From: Embleya sp040629175
GTDB lineage: Bacteria; Actinomycetota; Actinomycetes; Streptomycetales; Streptomycetaceae
DNA: 64,000 bases
Direction: 5' to 3'
Assembly (NCBI RefSeq): GCF_040629175.1
Contig: NZ_JBEXUX010000019.1
Coordinates: forward strand, 62,001 to 126,000
Below are positions 49,943 through 58,747 of this stretch, one piece after another. Made by a program: the position numbers and the translations under genes. Below the pieces are notes generated by a model that was not told the origin of the DNA, ran no database searches, and saw only the letters and a list, made by a program, of their open reading frames with translations. The first letter of the stretch is position 1. Each line of letters starts with the position of its first letter.

Positions 49943-50164
49943 ACCAACCCCTGACCGATTTGATATGAAATAACCATCTCCAACGGTAGGTCACCCCGGC
50001 ACCGCACGCCTCGGACGCCCACCCGGTCCGATCCCCGGGGGAGGGGGGTGAATGCGCTCGGCCGACGGCGGGGCGGACGGTGTGCCGCGATGAGTTTCGG
50101 GGTGATGGAGAGTCCCCTCAGATGACCGCTTGCCCCGACCCGACCCACGCCCGAGGAGAGCACG

Positions 50165-50935
50165 ATGACGGCCAACGCCCCCACCGGCGGATACGCCCCG
50201 GTGAACGGCATCGAGATGTACTACGAGTTGCACGGCGACGACGGTCCGCCGCTGGTCGTGCTGCACGGTGGCGCGCAGACCGTCGGCCTGAGCTTCGCCG
50301 CGCTGCTGCCCTCGCTCGCCGCGAACCGTCGGGTGATCGCGGTCGAGTTCCAGGGGCACGGCCACACGGCGGACGGCGAGCGCGCGATGTCGTTGGAGGT
50401 CTTCTCCGACGACGTCGTCGCGGTGCTGGACCTGCTCGGTATCGAACGTGCCGACTTCCTGGGCTACAGCCTCGGCGGCCTGGTCGCGCTGCGGACGGCC
50501 GTACGGCACCCGGAACGGATCGACCACCTCGTCCTGCTCGCGACGCACTACCGACACGACGGCTATCACGCGGAGATCACCGCGCCCGAGCAGACCTCCC
50601 CACGACTGCCGACCGAGGCCGACTTCGCGGCGATGGTCGACGCCTACACCCGGGTCGCCCCCGATCCCACCCACTTCGAGGCCACCCTGGCCAAGCTCCA
50701 GCCACTGGCCCACGGCTTCGTCGAGTGGACGGAGGACGAGCTGCGTGCGATCGCCGCCCCCACGCTCCTCGTGCTCGGCGACACCGACTTCATCCGCATC
50801 GAGCACGCCGCACGCATGCACGAACTGATCCCCGCCGCCCAGTTGGCCATCCTCCCGGACACCACCCACATGGCCGTCCCCCGGCGCACCCACCTCCTCA
50901 GCCCCATGCTCGACACCTTCCTCCCGGAGCCATGA
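50165..50935 (+). CDS. Alpha/beta hydrolase
   Basis: 256 residues; GAGGAGAG precedes the ATG. The fold shows LVVLHGGAQ (oxyanion), the nucleophile elbow LGYSLGGL (about 97-104), Asp in LLVLGDTDFI and His in PDTTHMAVPRR. It is a cytosolic esterase- or haloperoxidase-like hydrolase of unknown substrate. It stands alone between ku and the kdpD-like gene. Confidence 0.9.
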   Translation: MTANAPTGGYAPVNGIEMYYELHGDDGPPLVVLHGGAQTVGLSFAALLPSLAANRRVIAVEFQGHGHTADGERAMSLEVFSDDVVAVLDLLGIERADFLGYSLGGLVALRTAVRHPERIDHLVLLATHYRHDGYHAEITAPEQTSPRLPTEADFAAMVDAYTRVAPDPTHFEATLAKLQPLAHGFVEWTEDELRAIAAPTLLVLGDTDFIRIEHAARMHELIPAAQLAILPDTTHMAVPRRTHLLSPMLDTFLPEP

Positions 50936-51430
50936 CCCCGCCGCCGCACCGCCGGGCCCACCCGGCAGGGCGGGCGACCGGCCGGGCCCCCGGCGGGCCC
51001 GGCGCGCACGGGCGGCACAGACGAGCGCACGGCGCGGCGCGGCGCAGACGGTACCCGGGGCGAGTTGCGCGGCGAGCCGTATCCGCCGAGCACGACCGGT
51101 CCGTCCCGGGCGCCGGGCGAATCGAACCGGATCAGCGCGGCCTCGCGCGGCAGCCCGACCCCGGCACGCGCGGCCCGCCCGCATCCGCGCCCCGCCCCGC
51201 CCGGCGGTCCCGGTGGGGCCGGCCCCTCGGGTCGGCCCCGGACGGCCGCAGCTCGCCGCCCCCTCCGCGGTCCCGTCGCCCGGCCGTTCACGCCGCCGGC
51301 CGGACGCAGCCCCGGGACGGGGGTTGTGCACGACAATGTCCGGGGTCGGTCGTCGGGGTGTTCGGGGCACGGGGGCGGTGGGGTTGGTTTTGACCTCTTT
51401 GCGGGTTGGGGCGGCCGATGGAAGGGGTGG
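50936..51430. other. Long GC-rich gap before the kdpD-like gene
   Basis: Open frames exist on both strands, including one that runs into the kdpD-like gene, but their products are Arg/Pro/Gly-rich and lack start signals. I see no clear promoter boxes. Confidence 0.45.
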
Positions 51431-54052
51431 GTGCCGGTGAGGCACGGACGGGTCGGAGTCCGGAGTTCGCCGGATCCCGCTGTCTCGGGGCCGGCCGGCC
51501 CCGCCGTCGAGGACTGCCGGCGGGGCCGGTTGCGGGTCTATCTCGGTGCGGCGCCCGGGGTGGGCAAGACGTACGCGATGCTCGACGAGGCACGGCGCGG
51601 ACTACGGCACGGTACGGATGTGGTGGTCGGTGTCGTGGAGTGCCACGGACGACCCCGCACCGAGGAGCTGCTCGCCGGCCTGGAGGTCGTGCCGCGCAGG
51701 CAACTGTCGCATCGGTGCGGCTCGTTCACCGAGATGGACGTGGACGCGGTGATCGCCCGTCGACCGCAGGTCGTGCTGGTGGACGAACTCGCGCACACCA
51801 ACGCGCCCGGTTCGCGCCACAAGAAGCGCTGGCAGGACGTCGAGCAACTGCTCGACGCCGGGATCGACGTGATCTCGACGGTGAACGTGCAACACCTCGA
51901 ATCGCTCAACGCCGTGGTCGAGTCGATCACCGGTGTGGCGCAGCACGAGACGGTGCCGGACGGCGTGGTGCGTCGCGCGGACCAGGTCCAGCTCGTGGAT
52001 CCGGCGCCGGAGGCCCTGCGGCGGCGGCCCGCGCACGGAAACGTGTATCCGCCCGAGGCCGCGGCGTCGGCCGACCGCTTCCGGCCGGGGAATCCGACGG
52101 CGTTGCGGGAGCTGGCGCTGCTGTGGGTGGCGGACCGGGTGGACGAGTACCTGCGCGAGTACCGCCACGACCACGGGATCGACGCAGCGTGGCGGGCCCG
52201 CGAGCGGGTGGTGGTCGCGCTGACCGGCGGGCCCGAGGGCGACACGCTGATCCGGCGCGCGGCCCGGATCGCCGGTCGGGGGCCGGGCGGGGAACTGCTG
52301 GCGGTGCACGTCGCGCGCAGCAACGCCCCGTCCGGCTGCTCGCCCGCCGACCTGGTCCGTCAGCGCCGCCTGGTGGACTCGCTGGGCGGCACGTTCCACT
52401 CCGTGGTCGGCGACGACGTGCCCGGTGCCCTGCTCGACTTCGCCCGGGGGGTCGACGCCACGCAGGTGGTGCTGGGCGGCAGCCGACGCAGATCCTGGCA
52501 GTACGTCCGCGGCCCCGGCGTCGGCGCCACCTTCGCCGCCCGCTCCGGCGACATCGACACGCACATCGTCACGCACGAACACGTCGGCCGCGGCCGGGAC
52601 ACCACGCCCAAACGCTCCGGCACCGCCCGGGGCCGGGCGGTGGCGAGTTGGGCGGTCGCCCTGCTCGGCCCACTGGTGCCGGCCGCCGTGCTCGTACCGA
52701 TGCGCGGCGGTGTGGCGCTGCCCGGCGACATGCTGCTGTTCCTGGCCCTGACCGTCGGGGTCGCCCTGTTCGGCGGCCTGTGGCAGGCGGTCAGCACGGC
52801 CGTGGTCGGATCGTTGTTGCTGGACTACTACCTGACCGCGCCGACGCACACCCTGAAGATCGCCGCGCCGGGCAACGTGCTCGCCCTCGTGGTCTTCGTG
52901 GTGATCGCCCTGGCGGTGGCCTCGGTCGTCGACCTGGCGGCGCGGCGCGCGCAGCAGGCCGCGCGCAGCCAGGCGGAGGCGGACACGCTGAGCTTTCTGG
53001 CCGGCAGCGTACTGCGCGGTGAAGGAGCGTTACCCGCGCTGCTCGAACGGGTCCGCAGGACGTTCGGGGTGGAGTCGGTGGCCGTGCTGCAACGCGACGG
53101 ATCGTGCGGGCCCTGGGAGAGCGTCGGCTCGATCGGCCCCAATCCGCCGACCCGGCCCGATACCGCGGACGTCGAGGTGCCGGTGGACGAGTCGCTCGCG
53201 CTGGTGTTGTCCGGTCGCGCGCTGCCCGCCGACACGCGCGCCGTCCTGGGCGCGTTCGCCGCGCAGGCCGCGCTGGCCCTGGAACGCCGCACCCTGGTCG
53301 CCGAGGCCGCCGAGGCCCGTCGGCTCGGCGAGGGGCACAGTGTCGACACCGCCCTGTTCGCCCTCGTCGCCCGGGATCTGCGCGCGCCCTTGGCCGTGAT
53401 CAAGGCCGGCGCGTCCGGCCTGCGTTCGCACGAGGTGGACTGGGCGCGGGCGGAGCGGGCCGAGTTGCTGGCCACCATCGAGGCGGGCGCGGATCGGCTC
53501 GACCAACTGATCGGCAATCTGCTCGACATGAGCCGGCTGCGCATGGGCACGATCGAGCCGCTGCCGAGCGACATCGCGTTGGAGGAGGTGGTCCCGGGCG
53601 CGGTGGCCCGAGTCGCGCGGACGGCGGTACGGGTGTCGGTGCCCGGCACGCTGCCGACCGTGCGTGCCGACCCCGAGCTGCTGGACCGCGTGGTGGCGAA
53701 TCTGGTCGAGAACGCCGTCCTGCACACCCCGCCCGAAACACCCGTGATCGTCGCCGCCGAGGTGGTCCGCGACCGCGTCGAACTGCGCGTGGTCGACCGC
53801 GGCCCCGGCCTGCCCGACGACGCCAAGGACCGCGTCTTCGAAGCCTTCGCCCGACACGGCGACGCCCCCCGAAGTCGTGGCGTCGGCCTGGGACTCGCGG
53901 TCGCCCGCGGCTTCGCCGAGGCCATGCACGGCTCGCTCGCCGCCGAGGACACCCCCGGCGGCGGCCTGACCATGATCCTCACCCTCCCCGCCTCCACCGA
54001 GCCCCGGCCCGAGCCCGAGCCGGACGACCTCCCGGCGGAACCCGCCTCCTGA
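51431..54052 (+). CDS. kdpD: KdpD-like sensor protein lacking the phospho-accepting histidine
   Basis: 873 residues from the GTG at 51431, which gives normal KdpD length. Domains in order: KdpD N-terminal domain with Walker A GAAPGVGKTYAML (about 38-50), a universal-stress-protein-like domain (about 265-390), four helices of the DUF4118 sensor (about 410-505), a GAF-like segment, HisKA and ATPase domains. The HisKA motif, normally SHDLRTPL, reads ARDLRAPL: the His is Arg648 (codon CGG, 53372-53374). The N box (LVENAVLH) and G boxes (DRGPGLPDD, GVGLGLAV) are intact. No kdpE or kdpFABC is adjacent. It may sense K+ or c-di-AMP without phosphotransfer. Confidence 0.88.
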   Translation: MPVRHGRVGVRSSPDPAVSGPAGPAVEDCRRGRLRVYLGAAPGVGKTYAMLDEARRGLRHGTDVVVGVVECHGRPRTEELLAGLEVVPRRQLSHRCGSFTEMDVDAVIARRPQVVLVDELAHTNAPGSRHKKRWQDVEQLLDAGIDVISTVNVQHLESLNAVVESITGVAQHETVPDGVVRRADQVQLVDPAPEALRRRPAHGNVYPPEAAASADRFRPGNPTALRELALLWVADRVDEYLREYRHDHGIDAAWRARERVVVALTGGPEGDTLIRRAARIAGRGPGGELLAVHVARSNAPSGCSPADLVRQRRLVDSLGGTFHSVVGDDVPGALLDFARGVDATQVVLGGSRRRSWQYVRGPGVGATFAARSGDIDTHIVTHEHVGRGRDTTPKRSGTARGRAVASWAVALLGPLVPAAVLVPMRGGVALPGDMLLFLALTVGVALFGGLWQAVSTAVVGSLLLDYYLTAPTHTLKIAAPGNVLALVVFVVIALAVASVVDLAARRAQQAARSQAEADTLSFLAGSVLRGEGALPALLERVRRTFGVESVAVLQRDGSCGPWESVGSIGPNPPTRPDTADVEVPVDESLALVLSGRALPADTRAVLGAFAAQAALALERRTLVAEAAEARRLGEGHSVDTALFALVARDLRAPLAVIKAGASGLRSHEVDWARAERAELLATIEAGADRLDQLIGNLLDMSRLRMGTIEPLPSDIALEEVVPGAVARVARTAVRVSVPGTLPTVRADPELLDRVVANLVENAVLHTPPETPVIVAAEVVRDRVELRVVDRGPGLPDDAKDRVFEAFARHGDAPRSRGVGLGLAVARGFAEAMHGSLAAEDTPGGGLTMILTLPASTEPRPEPEPDDLPAEPAS

Positions 54053-54114
54053 GCCCTCGCGCCGAAGCGCGCCGACCCGGGCGAACACCCTGCGACCGGT
54101 CGTCGACCTCGCGA

Positions 54115-54145
54115 TTGACAATAGGCAGGTATTTGCCTGCATAAT
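54115..54145 (+). promoter_or_regulatory. Promoter and dyad operator of the ArsR-SRPBCC gene
   Basis: TTGACA (54115-54120) and CATAAT (54140-54145) with a 19-bp spacer enclose the perfect inverted repeat AGGCA (54123-54127) and TGCCT (54134-54138). An ArsR dimer bound here would block the promoter, pointing to autorepression. Confidence 0.65.
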
Positions 54146-54171
54146 TGATCGTGAGCCTCGAAGCGAGAGCG

Positions 54172-54960
54172 ATGGACTCGATTTTCAAAGCACTGGCCGA
54201 CCCCACCCGACGCCTGCTGCTCGACCGGCTGCACGAACACAACGGCCAAACGCTGCGCGAACTGTGCGAACGCCTGGACATGGCACGCCAGTCGGCGACC
54301 CAGCATCTGGACATTCTGGTGCGGGCCAACCTCGTGACCGTCGTGCGGCGCGGCCGGGAGCGGCTGCACTACCTCAACCCGGCACCGATCCACGAGATCG
54401 ACGAGCGCTGGATCTCGGGCTTCGAGAAGCCCCGTCTGCAAGCGATCAGTGCCATCAGGAAACAGGCAGAGGAGTACGCCATGACCAACGCACCCGAACC
54501 CGTGCCCGACTACGTCTACGTCACCTACATCCGGGCGAGCGCCGACCAGGTGTGGCAGGCCCTGACCGACGCCGACCTGACGGCCCGATACTGGGGCCAC
54601 GCCAACGTCTCGGACTGGCGGCCGGGGTCGGCCTGGGAGCACCGGCGCACCGACGGATCGGGCGCCGTCGACGTCGTCGGTCGGGTGCTCGAAACGGAGC
54701 CCCCGACCCGCCTGGTCATCACCTTCGAGGATTCCCCCGACGCCGAGGCGACGCGCGAACCGTCCGTCGTCACCTTCCTCGTCGAACCGCACCAGGACAT
54801 CGTGCGGCTCACCGTGACCCACGAGAACCTGGCCGACCTCGCGATGCTCGACGGCATTTCGCATGGCTGGCCGGCCGTACTGGCGAACCTCAAGTCGCTG
54901 CTGGAGACCGGTGAGATCCTCCCCCAGGCGCCGTGGGAGATGCCGCCCGCACACGACTGA
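54172..54960 (+). CDS. ArsR-family winged helix fused to an SRPBCC (AHSA1-like) domain
   Basis: 262 residues from ATG 54172; a GTG at 54151 five bases after the -10 box is an alternative leaderless start. Residues about 1-100 are an ArsR DNA-binding domain (FKALADPTRRLLLDRL, LDMARQSATQHLDILVRANLV). No metal-binding ELCVCDL motif is present. Residues about 105-255 are a START-like SRPBCC domain (VYVTYIRASADQVWQALTDADLTARYWG), a pocket for a hydrophobic ligand. The fusion suggests a one-protein switch that senses a small lipophilic compound. It probably represses its own promoter. Confidence 0.88.
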   Translation: MDSIFKALADPTRRLLLDRLHEHNGQTLRELCERLDMARQSATQHLDILVRANLVTVVRRGRERLHYLNPAPIHEIDERWISGFEKPRLQAISAIRKQAEEYAMTNAPEPVPDYVYVTYIRASADQVWQALTDADLTARYWGHANVSDWRPGSAWEHRRTDGSGAVDVVGRVLETEPPTRLVITFEDSPDAEATREPSVVTFLVEPHQDIVRLTVTHENLADLAMLDGISHGWPAVLANLKSLLETGEILPQAPWEMPPAHD

Positions 54961-55071
54961 AAGACCCCCGCCCGCACTCCGCGCACCGGGTCGACCGCCC
55001 GCCGGGAGCGGAACCGGCGGGCGGGTCGCTTCGTTGAAGTAATCCCAGCAGGACCGGAATCGGGAGCGCGG

Positions 55072-55422
55072 ATGCACGTGACGGTGGAGTGGGTGGACGC
55101 CCGCGAACGACTGCCCTTGGACGGCATGCCCGTGGCAGCGGCGACGACGGGCCGCTATCCCACGCACGCGGACGACCCCGAGTCCGGGCAGGACTTCTGG
55201 CTGGTGATGCCCATGCGCTTCGCCGCGCGCCACATCGACGAGGACGGCGTCGAGCGGCACGACTGCTTCGTCGACTCCGACCGCGTCGTGCGACTGCCGT
55301 ACGGCCGCCCCGGCGCCGAACCCGTCACCCACTGGGCGGCGTTGCCCACGCTGCCCGGTACGACCACGCACTTTCTGCTGGGCGAGGACGTGCCCACGGC
55401 GCTGCACGACGCCCTGGGATAG
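55072..55422 (+). CDS. DUF551-like small protein
   Basis: 116 residues; GGGAG lies five bases before the ATG. The N-terminal VEWVDARERLPLDGMPVAAAT and C-terminal VTHWAALPTLPG match the start and end motifs of DUF551 proteins, often found in phages and actinomycetes with no known function. It may be a beta-rich soluble protein. It is convergent with the dienelactone hydrolase gene. Confidence 0.7.
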   Translation: MHVTVEWVDARERLPLDGMPVAAATTGRYPTHADDPESGQDFWLVMPMRFAARHIDEDGVERHDCFVDSDRVVRLPYGRPGAEPVTHWAALPTLPGTTTHFLLGEDVPTALHDALG

Positions 55423-55455
55423 GGCAGAACCCGGGCGCTTGGCCGAGCCGGAGCC

Positions 55456-56205
55456 TCAGCCGCGGACCAGGGTGCGGCCGAGGAGGTCGAGCAGCCGGTC
55501 CCAGTGGCGCTGCAGCCCGGCGGCGCTGAAGGCGTCGGTGTCGGCCATGGTGAAGCCGTGGGTCGTGTCGGGGTAGATCTCGGTGGTGTGGCCGACGCCT
55601 GCGGCGTCCAGGGCTTGGTAGAGCTCGCCGACGATCTCGGGTGTCAGGTCGCCTTCGGCCAGACCGAGATGCACCTCGGCGGTGAGCGTGGGGATCAGGC
55701 GGTGCAGGCTGTCGGGCGCGTCGCCGACCACGAAGCCGGGGTGGAATCCGGCGACCGCGGCCACTCGGTCGGGGTGGGCCGCCGCGGTGCGCATCGCGAA
55801 GAGGGTGCCGAGGCAGTAGCCGACCACAGCGACCGGGCCGGCGCCGACCTCGGCCCGGGTGGTGAGGAAGTCGAGGTAGGCGTCGGCGTCGCGCCGGCCG
55901 CTCTCGACGGTGTGCGCCCGGAGCAGGGGCATCAGCCGGTCGACGACCTCGGGTAGGACGTCCTCGCCGATGTGGTCCGGGAGTTCGACCGCCGGCGCCG
56001 GGCCGTGTCGGTAGTGGAGGTTGGGGACGAGCACGTAGTAGCCGTGCCCGGCCAGTTCGCGGGCCAGCGCCGCCGGCACCGGCCGCAGACCGAAGGCGTC
56101 CGTGTACAGCAGCACTCCCGGGTGCCGCTCGTTCCCGTCGGGGAAGGCGGCGAAGGCGTCGGCCCGGCCGTCGGGGGTGGGAATCGACAGTGTCTTGCTG
56201 GGAAT
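55456..56205 (-). CDS. Dienelactone-hydrolase-family protein, probable ATT start
   Basis: 249 residues if read from ATT at 56205. The DLH fold shows the substrate strand SIPTPDGRADAFAAFP, LLYTDAFGLRP, the Cys nucleophile in VVGYCLGTLF (about 114-123), Asp region and His in TTHGFTMAD. DLH-type enzymes open lactones from aromatic breakdown. No ATG, GTG or TTG lies where family members begin, but ATT is preceded by GGAAGGA nine bases upstream. ATT is a rare but real start codon. A long hairpin lies just upstream and a MarR gene is divergent, so expression looks tightly controlled. Confidence 0.8.
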   Translation of the reverse strand: MPSKTLSIPTPDGRADAFAAFPDGNERHPGVLLYTDAFGLRPVPAALARELAGHGYYVLVPNLHYRHGPAPAVELPDHIGEDVLPEVVDRLMPLLRAHTVESGRRDADAYLDFLTTRAEVGAGPVAVVGYCLGTLFAMRTAAAHPDRVAAVAGFHPGFVVGDAPDSLHRLIPTLTAEVHLGLAEGDLTPEIVGELYQALDAAGVGHTTEIYPDTTHGFTMADTDAFSAAGLQRHWDRLLDLLGRTLVRG

Positions 56206-56223
56206 GGTGGGGTTTCCTTCCGA

Positions 56224-56271
56224 GTTCGCTCGACGGCGTCGGCCGCACCGACGCCGTCGGCACGAGCGAAC
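56224..56271 (-). other. Long hairpin in the 5' region of the dienelactone hydrolase gene
   Basis: Inner arms CGACGGCGTCGG (56231-56242) and CCGACGCCGTCG (56248-56259) pair perfectly across 5 nt. Outer arms GTTCGCTCG (56224-56232) and CGAGCGAAC (56263-56271) extend it with a small bulge. It ends three bases from the ribosome binding site, so in RNA it could hinder or guide ribosomes. Confidence 0.65.
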
Positions 56272-56277
56272 GTATAT

Positions 56278-56294
56278 CGTTAGTCCGACTAACG
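56278..56294. promoter_or_regulatory. MarR-type palindromic operator
   Basis: CGTTAGT (56278-56284) and ACTAACG (56288-56294) form a perfect inverted repeat with a 3-bp centre, a typical MarR-site shape, between the divergent hydrolase and MarR genes. It overlaps the expected -35 region of the MarR promoter (TAGGAT -10 at 56301-56306). Confidence 0.75.
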
Positions 56295-56313
56295 CAACGG
56301 TAGGATGTGGGCC

Positions 56314-56796
56314 ATGATCGAAGCCGAAGCCCCGAACCTGCCCGACGACGGCGCGCCCCGGACGCCCGACCGGCTGCGTCGACGGGCGAGCCGACTGTTG
56401 TCGCAGCTCACCACGCGGTCGGACCGGCTGATCAACGAGGGGCTGGCCCGAGTCGACGCCCGCAAGTGGCACTACGCCGTCCTGGCCTCGCTCCAGGACC
56501 TCGGACCGGGCAGCCAGGCGGCGCTGAGCGGGCGTACCGGCATCTACCGCAGCGACCTGGTCGGCGTGCTCAACGAACTGGCCGAGCGCGACCTCGTCGA
56601 GCGCACGCCGGACCCCCGCGACCAGCGCCGCAACGTCATCACCATCTCCCCCTCGGGCCGCCGACAGCTGCGCCGCCTCGACCGGGTCCTGGACGTCCTG
56701 CACGACGAACTGCTCGCCCCGCTGACCCCGGCCGAACGCGAGCAATTCGTGCAACTGCTCACCCGTTTGCTGGACCACCACTCCCAACCGTCCTGA
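56314..56796 (+). CDS. MarR-family transcriptional regulator
   Basis: 160 residues. The MarR winged helix lies at about 45-125 (LSGRTGIYRSDLVGVLNELAERDLVER and the wing DPRDQRRNVITIS). TAGGAT ends seven bases before this ATG and no ribosome binding site is present, so a leaderless mRNA is predicted; an ATG nine bases upstream falls in the box. Together with the palindrome upstream it probably represses itself and the divergent dienelactone hydrolase until a phenolic or lactone ligand appears. Confidence 0.92.
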   Translation: MIEAEAPNLPDDGAPRTPDRLRRRASRLLSQLTTRSDRLINEGLARVDARKWHYAVLASLQDLGPGSQAALSGRTGIYRSDLVGVLNELAERDLVERTPDPRDQRRNVITISPSGRRQLRRLDRVLDVLHDELLAPLTPAEREQFVQLLTRLLDHHSQPS

Positions 56797-56818
56797 GCCG
56801 GGCCATGGTCCGTGTGGC

Positions 56819-58492
56819 CTATGGCCGCAGGTTCGCGGAGTCGGCGGCGGAGGGGGTGGGGGACACGCGCTCGGCCAACCCGCGCACGCCGCTCACGGCG
56901 ACCACGATCAGCACGACCAGGGTGTAACCGCCCTCGCGGGGGCCGGGGGCCCGGTACTCGGTCTGGGCCCACCAGGCGGCGGCGAACGCCACCCACAACA
57001 GACCGGTCAGGACCGAGGGGTTGTGCCGACGGCGGACGAAACCCGCGAGCGCGAACGGTACGAGCCCCAGGAACGGCAGCGCGTGGATCCAGGTCGGCGC
57101 CCCCAGGGCCGCGTAGTTGAGCGAGACCACATATGCCCAACTGATCGTGACACTCAGCCGAGCCGACCACAGCAGCGCCACCAGGGAGAGCACCAGCGCG
57201 ACTTCGGCGGCGGGAATGAGGACGACCGGGACCGGCCGCTCGAACCGGACGAGCGCGATCGTGGAGATCAGCAGCAACACCCAGCCCACCACCGCGATGG
57301 CCCCCGCCTCGGTGAAGCGGTAGCGAATCTGCCACGGCGACTGCGGCCTCCCGCGCTCGGCCCCGAACCCGGGACCGGCCCCGAACCCCGGTGCGTACCC
57401 CGGCCCGGCGCCGGATCCGGGCCAGGGCCCGGCGCCGGGAACGGCTCCGGAAACGACCCGGGGTCCGGCGTCGAAACCACCCCCGAATCCCGCCCCGGCC
57501 CCGGGCGACCCCATCGGCGGCGCGGCGGGCCGCGGGGGCGGCGGCACCAGGGTGACCGCCGCCGCGGACCGGGCCGGCGCGGGCCGTCCGGCCCAGGCCG
57601 GTGACGGCGGTGTGCCCGTGGCGGTCGGCAGGCCGTGCGGCGCGACCGCCGTGACGTCGGCGCTCAGGGCCCGTTGCGCCGATTCCAACGCCGACCGGAA
57701 CGCCGCCGCGTCGGCGTACCGCTGTGCCGGTGACTTGGCGAGTGCCGACAGTGCGAGTGTGTCGATCCCGCCCGGCACGTCCGCCCGCAGCGCCGACGGT
57801 GGCGGCGGTGTCTTGGTCAGGTGTTGGTTCATCACCGCGAACGGCGAATCTCCGGTGAACGGCGGTTGCCCGGTCAGCAGTTCGTAGAGCAGGCAGCCGA
57901 GCGAGTAGACGTCGGAACGCGCGTCGACCGCTTCCCCGTCGATCTGCTCGGGCGACAGGTACGCCGGCGTGCCGACCATGAGTCCGGTCGCGGTCAACCG
58001 CGTCGTCGTCTCGGCGAGTGCCTTGGCGATGCCGAAGTCGAGCACCTTGATCGCGCCGGACTCGGTGACCATCACGTTCGACGGCTTGATGTCCCGGTGG
58101 ATCACCCCCAGGCCGTGACTGTGCACCAGGGCGTCGGCGACATCGCGGGCGATCGCCACCGCCCGCGCGATCGGCAGCGGGCCGGTGCGCAGCGCGTCGG
58201 TCAGGGTGTTGCCGTCGATGTACTCCATGACCAGGAACGGGACGGTGTCGCCACCGTCGACGTCCTCGCCCACGTCGTGCAACGTCGCCACACCGTGGTG
58301 GGACAGGGCGGCGCTGGTCCGGGCCTCCCGGCGGAATCGTTGGCGGAACTCCTCGTGACGGGTGAGTTCGGCGGGCAACACCTTCACGGCCACGGTGCGC
58401 CCGAGCTCGCGGTCGACGCCCTGCCAGACCTCCCCCATGCCGCCTCGGCCCACCAACCGCACCAGTTCGTACCGCCCTGCAAGTACCCGCAT
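56819..58492 (-). CDS. Ser/Thr protein kinase with a polytopic C-terminal membrane domain
   Basis: 557 residues from ATG (MRVLAGRYELVRLVG). The Hanks-type kinase domain (about 8-270) has the Gly loop VGRGGMGEVW, Lys in VAVKVLP, catalytic loop VIHRDIKPSN, DFGIA and the APE-like SPEQID. A Gly/Pro/Ala-rich linker (about 290-400) leads to five or six membrane helices (VVGWVLLLISTIALV onward). PASTA repeats are absent, so it is not PknB; the membrane part may be sensory. The targets are unknown. Confidence 0.93.
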   Translation of the reverse strand: MRVLAGRYELVRLVGRGGMGEVWQGVDRELGRTVAVKVLPAELTRHEEFRQRFRREARTSAALSHHGVATLHDVGEDVDGGDTVPFLVMEYIDGNTLTDALRTGPLPIARAVAIARDVADALVHSHGLGVIHRDIKPSNVMVTESGAIKVLDFGIAKALAETTTRLTATGLMVGTPAYLSPEQIDGEAVDARSDVYSLGCLLYELLTGQPPFTGDSPFAVMNQHLTKTPPPPSALRADVPGGIDTLALSALAKSPAQRYADAAAFRSALESAQRALSADVTAVAPHGLPTATGTPPSPAWAGRPAPARSAAAVTLVPPPPRPAAPPMGSPGAGAGFGGGFDAGPRVVSGAVPGAGPWPGSGAGPGYAPGFGAGPGFGAERGRPQSPWQIRYRFTEAGAIAVVGWVLLLISTIALVRFERPVPVVLIPAAEVALVLSLVALLWSARLSVTISWAYVVSLNYAALGAPTWIHALPFLGLVPFALAGFVRRRHNPSVLTGLLWVAFAAAWWAQTEYRAPGPREGGYTLVVLIVVAVSGVRGLAERVSPTPSAADSANLRP

Positions 58493-58747
58493 ACCCGAGT
58501 GCCCCCGCTGCTCGACCGCCGTTGCCGCAGCCACGGTACGGCACCCGTCGGGCGGGGGGCGGTCGCGGACGCCGGCCCGACCACCCGCATACCGCGGCAC
58601 GTTCGCGGGCCGAGGCGAGCCCGGACACGGCGCGCGTGGCCGGGACGAGCGGCGTGCGCGGTTCGTCGATGCCGGGCACGGGTGGAGGGGCGGGCGTCGG
58701 CCGCGAAGTCGAGCCCGCCGTACTCTTCGGCGGTGTTCCGGGTGGTG

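Noticed and set aside
51431..54052. Functional kdp potassium-transport locus
   Set aside because: No kdpF, A, B, C or E gene is adjacent and the sensor lacks the phosphorylated His.
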